From NCBI GenBank assembly GCA_002403375.1, contig DHHQ01000026.1, forward strand, positions 214,877-278,876: a stretch of DNA of 64,000 bases, given 5' to 3'. Below the pieces are notes generated by a model. It was not told the origin of the DNA. It did no database searches and saw only the letters and a program-made list of their open reading frames with translations. Both the position numbers and the translations under genes were made by a program. Of this stretch, positions 29,668 to 36,699 are shown piece by piece. The stretch comes from Thiobacillus denitrificans. GTDB lineage: Bacteria > Pseudomonadota > Gammaproteobacteria > Burkholderiales > Thiobacillaceae. Numbering within the stretch: position 1 is the stretch's first letter; every line of letters begins with the position of its first letter.

Positions 29668-32600
29668 TTATTTCTTCGCCGTGCGACGCAGGCGGTTCAG
29701 CAGCCGCCGCGCCAGCTCGCCGAACAGCTCGGTCTGGGTCGGGTGCGGGAAGATCGCCTTGGCGACCTGGGTCAGCGTCATCTCGCCCGCCACCATCATC
29801 ACGCCGGTGCCGATCAGCGTGTCGGTGTGGTCGGCGAGGTAGTGCACGCCGATGATGCGGCCGGTCGCCTTGTCGGCGACGAGCTTGATCATGCCTTCGG
29901 TCTCGCCGGTGATCATCGCCTTGGCGTCGATGCTCATCGGCATCTTGGCCTCGACCGCGTCGATGCCCTTGGCCTTGGCCTGCGCCACCGAGAGGCCGAC
30001 GAAGCCGGCCTGCGGGCGCGAGAAGGTCACGCCGCAATCCTTGTCCTGGTCGTACTCGCTGGCGTGGCCGAGCAGGTTGGACGCGGCGACGCGGCCCTGG
30101 GTGGCGGCGGTGTGGGCGAGCATGTAGCCGCCGATCACGTCGCCGACCGCGTAGATGTTCGGCGCGGACGTCTGGCAGCGCGCGTCGACCTTGATCGCCG
30201 CGCCGTCGAGCTCGACGCCGACCTTGTCGAGGTTGAGCCGGCTGGTGTCGGGACGCTTGCCGGTCGCCATCAACACGATGTCGCAGTCGAACACCGATTC
30301 GACGCCTTCCTTGTTCGCGTAGCGCAGCTTCATCGCGCCGGGCTTGCCGGAGACCTCGTTGATCGCCGCGTTGGTGACGACGGTGATCTCCTTCTCCAGC
30401 GAGGCGATCAGCGTCTTGGCGATCTCGTCCTCGATTTCGGCGAGGATGCGCTCGTTGCGCTCGAGCATCAGCACCTCGGTGCCGAAGTCGCGGAAGATCT
30501 GTGCCATCTCGACGCCGATCACGCCGCCGCCGACGATGCCGAGCTTCTTCGGCGGGGTGGCGAGGTTCCAGATGGTGTCGGAGGTGACCACGCCGCCGCT
30601 CGCCAGGTTCTCGCGCGCGCCGGGAATCGGCGGCACGAAGGCCGGGGCGCCCGTGGCGATGACTGCCGCGCCGAATGAGACGGTGTAGGGCTCGCCCTCG
30701 ACGGGGGTGATCTTCAGCGTGTGGGCGTCGACGAATTCGCCATAGCCTTCGCGCACGTCGATCTTCATGCCCTTGTCGGCCTTGAGCGCCATCTCGCCGC
30801 GGCTGGTCTGCACCCAGCGGCGATGCTTCTCGACCTGTTCCCAGTTCAATTTGGGCGTATTCGTGCCGTCGACGCCCATCTCGGCGTCGTGCGCGCGGTT
30901 GCGGATGTTGTCCGCCGCGGCGCGCCAGGCCTTCGACGGGATGCAGCCGCGCCACAGGCATTCGCCGCCGGGGAAGGGCTCGTTGTTGACCATCATGACC
31001 TTGACGCCGTGGTCGGCCAGGTCGCGCGCGCAGTCCTCGCCGCCGGGGCCGCCGCCGACGACGACGACCTGCACGTCCCAGTTGCCTTCGGGGATCGGCG
31101 AGACGGGGGCGCTGGCGGTTGCGGCGGCGCCGCCGACCGCTTCAGCCGCGGCCGCGCCGCCCGCCATCCAGGCGTCGGGCGCCTCGATGGTCTGCTTCAG
31201 CGTGGCCAGATACAGCGCGACGTCGGCGCCGTTCAGCACGCGGTGGTCGCCGGTGATGGTGAACGGGGTTCCCTGCGGACCGTTCGCGGCGATCGCGAGG
31301 ATCGCGGCGATGCCGGGGGTGGGGATCGCGGTGAAGTGCGACACCCCCAGCATGCCCATGTTGGAGATCGTGAAGGTGGGGTTGGAATACTCGGCCGGGG
31401 CGAGCTTGCGCACGCGGGCGCGCTCGACGAGCCCGGTCCAGTCGCCCTGCAGCGCTTCCAGCGATTTCTTCTCGATGCCGTGCAGGATCGGCACCACCAG
31501 GCCGCCGTCGTTCGACATCACGGCCACGCCGAAGTCGTGGTTCGCCCGCTCGACCAGCTTGTCGATCGGCTGGTAGGCCCAGTTCATGCGCGGGAACTTC
31601 GCCATCGCGACCGAGCAGGCCTTGGCGATCGCCACCGTCACCGAGACCTTGTTCGCCTTGGCGGCGGCGGTGAGCTTCGACGTGTCGATGTTCACCGTGA
31701 CGTTGAAGGTCGGCAAGGTCAGCGATGCGGTCATCGCGTGCGAGACCGCCTTTTCCATCGAGGTCATCGGACGGCCCTGGCCCGGCACGTCGACCTGCGG
31801 CAGCGCGTGCGCGACCTCGGCCATGCTGGGCCGCGCGCGCGCGACGTCGGCGGCGACGATCACGCCGGCCGGGCCGCTGCCGGCGAGACCGGCGATGTTC
31901 ACGCCGAGCTGCGCCGCGACCTTGCGGGCGTAGGGCGAAGCCGGGCGGCCCGACACGCGCGCCACCGGCGGCACGTTGCCGGCGGCGGCGACCTGGGCGG
32001 GCGCGGCCTTGGGCACGGGGATGTTGGCCGGCTTGTCGGCCGGATGCGGCGCGACCTTGTGGGTGTCCTTGACCTTGTGCTCGGCGGAGATCGTCACGCC
32101 GGTGTCGTTGGCTTTCGACGCGTCGTCGACGATGAAGGCCATCGGGTGGCCGACCTCGACCACGCTGCCGACGTCGGCGATCGGGCCGGAGAGGAAGCCG
32201 TCCTGGAACACCTCGACGTCCATGATGGCCTTGTCGGTCTCGACCGTGGCGACGATGTCGCCGCGCTTGATGGCGTCGCCGGGCTGCTTCTCCCAGGTGA
32301 CGACGACGCCTTCGGTCATGGTGTCGGAAAGCTGCGGCATCACGATCGGCGTGCCGGCGTGATGCGGGATCATTTCGGTCGGGGCCTTCTCCTCGACGAC
32401 CTCGTCGGCGGCGATCGCGATGTCGCCCTGGGTGTCGGAGATGTAGCCGAGCGCGGCGCCGACGGCGATGGTCGCGCCGACGTCGGCGAGCGGGCCGGCG
32501 AGGTAACCGGCCTTGAACACCTCGACGTCCATGATGGCCTTGTCGGTCTCGACCGTGGCGACGATGTCGCCGCGCTCGACGCGGTCACCCGGCTGCTTTT

Positions 32601-32670
32601 CCCAGGTGACGACGACGCCCTCGGTCATGGTGTCCGAGAGCTGCGGCATGGTAATCGCGTAGTGGTTCAT
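29668..32670 (-). CDS. Fused PDH E2 (dihydrolipoamide acetyltransferase) - E3 (dihydrolipoyl dehydrogenase)
   Basis: One 1000-residue polypeptide combines two PDH components. Two lipoyl domains (lipoyl Lys K44 and K147 in VETDKAIMD) are followed by an Ala/Pro linker, an E1/E3-binding domain (about 243-280, SPYARKVAAQLGVNIAGLAGSG) and an acetyltransferase core (about 300-510). An Ala-rich linker (about 512-535) leads to an E3 domain with GGGPGGEDCARDL, redox cysteines C571 and C576 (GGECLWRGCIPSKA), a GGGVIGVE NAD loop and C-terminal H976/E981. The E2 motif reads H476-RVLN480-G instead of HRxxDG. The gene follows pdhA, pdhB and a four-helix-bundle gene. Its ATG directly abuts repeat DNA and no Shine-Dalgarno sequence is visible, which is unusual for a central enzyme. 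Confidence 0.96.
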   Translation of the reverse strand: MNHYAITMPQLSDTMTEGVVVTWEKQPGDRVERGDIVATVETDKAIMDVEVFKAGYLAGPLADVGATIAVGAALGYISDTQGDIAIAADEVVEEKAPTEMIPHHAGTPIVMPQLSDTMTEGVVVTWEKQPGDAIKRGDIVATVETDKAIMDVEVFQDGFLSGPIADVGSVVEVGHPMAFIVDDASKANDTGVTISAEHKVKDTHKVAPHPADKPANIPVPKAAPAQVAAAGNVPPVARVSGRPASPYARKVAAQLGVNIAGLAGSGPAGVIVAADVARARPSMAEVAHALPQVDVPGQGRPMTSMEKAVSHAMTASLTLPTFNVTVNIDTSKLTAAAKANKVSVTVAIAKACSVAMAKFPRMNWAYQPIDKLVERANHDFGVAVMSNDGGLVVPILHGIEKKSLEALQGDWTGLVERARVRKLAPAEYSNPTFTISNMGMLGVSHFTAIPTPGIAAILAIAANGPQGTPFTITGDHRVLNGADVALYLATLKQTIEAPDAWMAGGAAAAEAVGGAAATASAPVSPIPEGNWDVQVVVVGGGPGGEDCARDLADHGVKVMMVNNEPFPGGECLWRGCIPSKAWRAAADNIRNRAHDAEMGVDGTNTPKLNWEQVEKHRRWVQTSRGEMALKADKGMKIDVREGYGEFVDAHTLKITPVEGEPYTVSFGAAVIATGAPAFVPPIPGARENLASGGVVTSDTIWNLATPPKKLGIVGGGVIGVEMAQIFRDFGTEVLMLERNERILAEIEDEIAKTLIASLEKEITVVTNAAINEVSGKPGAMKLRYANKEGVESVFDCDIVLMATGKRPDTSRLNLDKVGVELDGAAIKVDARCQTSAPNIYAVGDVIGGYMLAHTAATQGRVAASNLLGHASEYDQDKDCGVTFSRPQAGFVGLSVAQAKAKGIDAVEAKMPMSIDAKAMITGETEGMIKLVADKATGRIIGVHYLADHTDTLIGTGVMMVAGEMTLTQVAKAIFPHPTQTELFGELARRLLNRLRRTAKK

Positions 32671-32703
32671 AGGATTCAGGGGTCAGGATTCAGGGGTCAG
32701 GGG
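32671..32703. repeat. Left repeat flank of the four-helix-bundle gene
   Basis: Two tandem exact copies of AGGATTCAGGGGTC (32671-32684, 32685-32698) plus AGGGG. It covers the stop codon of the four-helix-bundle gene and directly abuts the start codon of the E2-E3 gene. Its 19-base core CAGGATTCAGGGGTCAGGG (32684-32702) is found inverted on the other side of the gene. Confidence 0.85.
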
Positions 32704-33068
32704 ATTGGCGACAGTTTTGCGGTCAGCGCACTTCGCAGACCATGCAGCATGCGGCCAATTTCTCTCGTCTGTTCAAACAGGCCGAGCAATTCGGCTTCGG
32801 GGATGTATCCAAGCCTGTGTGCGAGTTCAAGCTGCGTTTCGGCTTCAGCCAGAGAACCCTGCGAAATTGAAACAAAACGCAAGTAGTCCTTCGTCGAACG
32901 CCTTGCGTGACCTTCGGCGATGTTCGAGGGGATGGAAACCGCCGCGCGCTGAAGCTGGTTGGCCAGCGCATAGGTTTCCCGTGAGGGGAAGGATTCAGTG
33001 GCCCGGTAGATGTTTTCCGTCAGTTGCATCGCCATCTGCCAGACCTTTAGATCACGGTAGTTGTTCAC
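32697..33068 (-). CDS. Four-helix-bundle protein (23S rRNA intervening-sequence / Avd-like family)
   Basis: A 123-residue protein starting with GTG (VNNYRDLKVWQMAMQLTENI), with the motifs YALANQLQRAAVSIPSNIAEG and SLAEAETQLELAHRLGYI. These are the signatures of the S23/TIGR02436 family first found inside 23S rRNA intervening sequences. Related Avd proteins assist diversity-generating retroelements by binding the reverse transcriptase and RNA. It stands between pdhB and the E2-E3 gene, where no pathway role is known. Its 5' and 3' ends are wrapped in inverted copies of one repeat, and its stop codon lies in the repeat. No ribosome-binding site beyond GGGGTCAGGGA is visible. It may be a mobile or selfish insert. 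Its base composition is somewhat less GC-rich than that of its neighbours. Confidence 0.88.
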   Translation of the reverse strand: MNNYRDLKVWQMAMQLTENIYRATESFPSRETYALANQLQRAAVSIPSNIAEGHARRSTKDYLRFVSISQGSLAEAETQLELAHRLGYIPEAELLGLFEQTREIGRMLHGLRSALTAKLSPIP

Positions 33069-33100
33069 TCCCTGACCCCTGAATCCTGCCCCCCGACCCC
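33069..33100. repeat. Right repeat flank of the four-helix-bundle gene
   Basis: Directly after the pdhB stop and up to the GTG of the four-helix-bundle gene. It contains CCCTGACCCCTGAATCCTG (33070-33088), the exact reverse complement of the 19-base core in the left flank. The next 12 bases towards pdhB are more degenerate (about 8 of 12 match). Confidence 0.85.
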
Positions 33101-34084
33101 TTACGCCTTGCCGAACATCTTCAGCACCGCCTTCACCACGTCCTCGTGATCGGGGATCGTGGCCTTTTCCAGCGTGTGGTTGTAGGGCTGCGGCACCAGC
33201 GCGGAGTGCACGCGAACCGGCGCGGCGTCGAGCTCGAAGAAGCATTCCTCGTTGATGATGGCGATCACCTCGGAGCCGACGCCGACCGGCGCCTCGTCCT
33301 CTTCGGCGACGACGGCGCGGTGGGTCTTGCTGACCGAAGCCTTGATGCCGGCGCGATCCAGCGGCGCGAGCGAGTAGAGGTCGACGACCTCGGCCGAGAT
33401 GCCGTACTGCTTGTCGAGAATCTCGGCGGCCTTCAGGCACCAGTGCACCGAGATGTTGTAGCCGAACAGCGTGACGTCGGTGCCGGCGCGCGTGACTTCC
33501 GAGCCTTCCAGCGGGTGGAAGTATTCACCGTCGGGCACTTCGCCCTTCATGTTGTACATGAGCTCGTGTTCGTTGATGAACACCGGGTCGTCGCAGCGGA
33601 TCGCCGACTTCAGCAGACCATAGGCCTGCTTGGGGTTGGACGGCGTCACCACGCGCAGGCCGGCGATGCCCATGAACACCTTCTCCATGCGCGCCGAGTG
33701 CTGCGCGCCGAGCTGGTGCGCAGCGCCGCCGGCGGAGCGGAACACGCACGGCGCGGTCAACTGGCCGCCCGACATGTAGCGGACCTTGGCCGCGGAGTTG
33801 AACATCTGGTCCATCGCCAGCCAGGCGAAGTTGACCGACATGATCTCGACGATCGGGCGCACGCCGAGGAAGGACGCGCCGACCGCGAGGCCGGTGAAGC
33901 CGCCTTCGGAGATCGGGGTGTCCATCACGCGCAGCGGGCCGTATTTCTCGTACAGGCCCTTGGTGGCCTTGTAGGTGCCGCCGGCGACGCCGATGTCCTC
34001 GCCCATGCAGATGACCAGCGGGTCACGCGCCATTTCTTCGTCGTGGGCGCGCTGGATCGCTTCCCAGTACATGATGTTTGCCAT
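33101..34084 (-). CDS. pdhB: Pyruvate dehydrogenase E1 component, beta subunit
   Basis: A 327-residue transketolase-like beta subunit. MGEDIGVAGGTYKATKGLYEKYG, RVMDTPISEGGFTGLAVGA and the PCVFRSAGGA segment are conserved E1-beta signatures. With E1-alpha it decarboxylates pyruvate using thiamine diphosphate and transfers the acetyl group to E2. It starts 35 bases after pdhA with AAAGGAACAAGC upstream and ends in TAA, immediately beside the repeat that precedes the four-helix-bundle gene. Branched-chain or acetoin substrates are possible, but the alpha subunit favours pyruvate. Confidence 0.95.
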   Translation of the reverse strand: MANIMYWEAIQRAHDEEMARDPLVICMGEDIGVAGGTYKATKGLYEKYGPLRVMDTPISEGGFTGLAVGASFLGVRPIVEIMSVNFAWLAMDQMFNSAAKVRYMSGGQLTAPCVFRSAGGAAHQLGAQHSARMEKVFMGIAGLRVVTPSNPKQAYGLLKSAIRCDDPVFINEHELMYNMKGEVPDGEYFHPLEGSEVTRAGTDVTLFGYNISVHWCLKAAEILDKQYGISAEVVDLYSLAPLDRAGIKASVSKTHRAVVAEEDEAPVGVGSEVIAIINEECFFELDAAPVRVHSALVPQPYNHTLEKATIPDHEDVVKAVLKMFGKA

Positions 34085-34119
34085 GCTTGTTCCTTTAATT
34101 CAGTGTCGCGCAGGCGCTA

Positions 34120-35121
34120 TCAGGCGGCCTTGCCCGTGAGCCAGGGCAGCTGGGTTTCGCGGTCGGCGAGGACGTACTTCTCGAGGTCCTCGACGCGGGG
34201 TTCGGGCGACTCCTCCGAGAACTTGATCACTTCGTTCTCGATGTAGGCGTCGGTTTCCTTCTCGATCGCCTCGTAGTCGGCCATGGTCATCGCGCCTTCC
34301 GCGATCAGGCGGTCGCGCAGGATGAAGATGGGGTCGCGCTGCTTCCACAGTTCCTCTTCCTCGCGCGAACGGTAGCCGCGCGAGTCGGACATCGAGTGGC
34401 CGCGATAGCGGTAGGTCATCAGTTCGAGGAAATAGGGGCCGTTGCCGGCGCGCACGTGGTCGACGGCCTTGCGCGCGTGCTGGTAGACGATCTCCACGTC
34501 CTGGCCGTCGCACTCGTCGGCCGGGATGTTGTAGGCGGCGACGCGCTTGTGCTGGTGGATCACGGCGGTCGAGCGCTCGATCGAGGTGCCGATGCCGTAG
34601 AGGTTGTTCTCGCAGACGAACAGCACCGGCAGCTTCCACAGCGCGGCCATGTTCATGGTCTCGTGGAAGGTGCCCTGGTTGTTTGCGGCGTCGCCGAGGA
34701 AGCAGATGGCGATCTCGTCACCGCCCTTCAGCTGGATCGCCTTGGCGATGCCGGCGGCGAGCGGGAAGGGGCCGCCGACCAGCGCGTAGCCGCCCATGAA
34801 ACGCTTGCCGGCGTCGAAGATGTGCATCGAGCCGCCGCGGCCCTTGCTGGAGCCGGTTTCCTTGCCGTACAGCTCCGCCATCACTTCCTTCGGGTCGGCG
34901 CCGCACTTGATCGCGTGGACGTGGTCGCGGTAACCGGTGATCACGTAGTCGTGGCCGGGGCGCGCGGCTTCCATCACGCCGTTGCAGCAGGCTTCCTGGC
35001 CGGGATAGAGATGGAGGAAGCCGCCGATCTTGCGCTCGATGTAGGCCTGGTAGCAGCGCTCCTCAAAACGGCGGTGCAGCACCATTTCGCGCAGCACGCG
35101 TTTCTTGTCTTCAATCTTCAT
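34120..35121 (-). CDS. pdhA: Pyruvate dehydrogenase E1 component, alpha subunit
   Basis: A 333-residue alpha subunit of the heterotetrameric E1 type. The N-terminal RRFEERCYQAYIERKIGGFLHLYPGQEA and YRDHVHAIKCG, and the TPP motif GDAANNQGTFHETMNMA ending in CENN, fit PdhA (the usual third residue G of GDG is A). YRYRGHSMSD is the phosphorylation-loop region. MKIEDKKRVLREMVLHRRFE is a typical start, with AAGGGTAACCG upstream. It is the first gene of the operon pdhA-pdhB-four-helix gene-E2/E3 and is divergent from the M17 aminopeptidase gene. Confidence 0.95.
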   Translation of the reverse strand: MKIEDKKRVLREMVLHRRFEERCYQAYIERKIGGFLHLYPGQEACCNGVMEAARPGHDYVITGYRDHVHAIKCGADPKEVMAELYGKETGSSKGRGGSMHIFDAGKRFMGGYALVGGPFPLAAGIAKAIQLKGGDEIAICFLGDAANNQGTFHETMNMAALWKLPVLFVCENNLYGIGTSIERSTAVIHQHKRVAAYNIPADECDGQDVEIVYQHARKAVDHVRAGNGPYFLELMTYRYRGHSMSDSRGYRSREEEELWKQRDPIFILRDRLIAEGAMTMADYEAIEKETDAYIENEVIKFSEESPEPRVEDLEKYVLADRETQLPWLTGKAA

Positions 35122-35219
35122 TCGGTTACCCTTGTTGGATGGGGTCGGAAAAAGCAAACGCGCAATTATCCGAGAAACCCTACCGGCCATCAAGAAAACA
35201 GCCCAGCCACGGAGTCGAA

Positions 35220-36698
35220 ATGCTGCCCAAACTGTCAGAAAACAGACACGAACTCACCGCCAGATCGCTCGAAGCGGCAGGCCACGCGCTGCTGCTGTTG
35301 CCCGAATCGAAGGCGCTGCCCGACGTGCCGGGCGCCGCCGAACTCAGGGCCGCGATGAAGCGCCGCGACCTCAAGGCCGACGCGCTGGCGAAGACGCCGG
35401 TCGCGGTGCAGCTGCCCGGCGGAACGCTCGCGGTATTCGCCATGCTCAAGGGCGATGCGACCTCCTTCGACACCCACGAGCGGGTGCGCCGCGCGCTCGC
35501 GCTGCTGATGGCCGAGCATCCGAAGTCGCTGACGCTGGGGGTGTTCGGCGACGACGCATTCAGGGCACGCGCGGCCGAAGCCGCCGCCTACGTCGCGCTG
35601 GTCAACGCGGTGCCGCTGCCGTCGCGCAAGTCGAAGCCCGATCCCGTGCTGAAAACCGTGCAGCTGCACGGCTTCAGGTCTGCCGACGGCGGCGTCCGCG
35701 TGCGCGCGCTCGCCGAGGGCAACGTGCTGACACGCAGCCTCACCGTGCAGGGGCCGGACGAGCTCACGCCCGGCGTCTACCGCAAGCGCATCAAGGCGCT
35801 CGCCAGGGAATACGGCTGGGACGTCGAGGAGTTCCCCTTCGACAAGCTCCGGAAGATGGGCGCCGGCGCCTTCTGCGCGGTGGCGCAGGGTTCGCCGGCG
35901 AAGGACGCGGCGATCGTGCGCATCAGCTACAAGGGGTCCAAGAAGGGGGCAGGGGTCAGGGGGCAGGGGGCAGGGAGGAAGGTGGCCTTCGTCGGCAAGG
36001 GCATCTGCTTCGATACCGGCGGCCACAACCTCAAGCCCGCCAAGTACATGCAGGGCATGCACGAGGACATGAACGGCTCGGCGGTGGTGCTCGGCATCCT
36101 CGCCGCGGCGTCGCGGATGAAGCTGCCGGTCGCGCTCGAAGGCTGGGTCGCGCTCGCCGAGAACCACATCAGCCCCGCGGCCTACCGGCAGAACGAGGTG
36201 GTCACGGCGCTGAACGGCACCACCATCGAGGTCGTCCACACCGACGCCGAAGGGCGCATGGTGCTCGCCGACACGCTGACGCTGGCGGCGAAGGGCAAGC
36301 CCGATCTCATCGCCGACTTCGCGACGCTGACCGGCTCGATGCACTACGCGCTCGGCAGCCGCATGTCGGGCGTGTTCGCCACCTCGAGCGCGCTCGCGCA
36401 CCAGGCCTCGCGCGCGGCCACCGCGAGCGGCGAGCGCATCGTCGTGTTCCCGTATCCCGAGGACTACGACGCCAGCCTCGAGTCGAGCGTCGCCGACGTC
36501 AAGCAGTGCAGCATGGAAGGCGAGGCCGACCACATCCTCGCCACCCGCTTCCTGTCGCGCTTCGTCGGCGACACGCCGTGGCTGCACATGGACCTGTCGG
36601 GGCACAGCTGCAAGGGCGGGCTCGGCGCGGTGATGAGCGATGCCAACGGCTTCGGCGTCGCGTGGGGCATCCACCTGCTCGAGGCGGTCGCCGGCTGA
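35220..36698 (+). CDS. M17 family leucyl aminopeptidase with in-frame repeat insertion
   Basis: A 492-residue cytosolic metallo-aminopeptidase. The C-terminal catalytic half has VGKGICFDTGG, MHEDMNGSAV and HTDAEGRMVLADTL, which supply the two-metal ligands and catalytic residues; the usual NTDAEGR begins with H here. GGAG at 35211 supports this ATG over an in-frame one at 35139. Residues 243-253 (GAGVRGQGAGR), just before KVAFVGKG, are encoded by GGGGCAGGGGTCAGGG repeat DNA and look like an insertion in a loop. It lies divergent from pdhA and ends one base before the opposing PLD gene's stop codon. It is not necessarily the orthologue of PepA; other M17 paralogues exist. Confidence 0.92.
   Translation: MLPKLSENRHELTARSLEAAGHALLLLPESKALPDVPGAAELRAAMKRRDLKADALAKTPVAVQLPGGTLAVFAMLKGDATSFDTHERVRRALALLMAEHPKSLTLGVFGDDAFRARAAEAAAYVALVNAVPLPSRKSKPDPVLKTVQLHGFRSADGGVRVRALAEGNVLTRSLTVQGPDELTPGVYRKRIKALAREYGWDVEEFPFDKLRKMGAGAFCAVAQGSPAKDAAIVRISYKGSKKGAGVRGQGAGRKVAFVGKGICFDTGGHNLKPAKYMQGMHEDMNGSAVVLGILAAASRMKLPVALEGWVALAENHISPAAYRQNEVVTALNGTTIEVVHTDAEGRMVLADTLTLAAKGKPDLIADFATLTGSMHYALGSRMSGVFATSSALAHQASRAATASGERIVVFPYPEDYDASLESSVADVKQCSMEGEADHILATRFLSRFVGDTPWLHMDLSGHSCKGGLGAVMSDANGFGVAWGIHLLEAVAG
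35946..35978 (+). repeat. G-rich CAGGGGTCAGGG repeat inside the aminopeptidase gene
   Basis: GGGGCAGGGGTCAGG, GGGCAGGGGGCAGGG and related units form a 33-base G-rich tract that keeps the reading frame (11 codons). It contains CAGGGGTCAGGG (35950-35961), the same 12-mer as in the repeats around the four-helix-bundle gene about 3 kb away. Confidence 0.75.
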
Positions 36699-36699
36699 G

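Noticed and set aside
30721..32886. Long plus-strand frame opposite the E2-E3 gene
   Set aside because: Low-complexity Gly/Asp/His/Arg translation with repeats caused by the duplicated lipoyl domains; the minus strand is the coding one.
32671..33100. Repeats around the four-helix gene as a CRISPR or DGR
   Set aside because: There are too few units, no spacers and no cas genes; no reverse transcriptase or template/variable repeat pair is present for a DGR.
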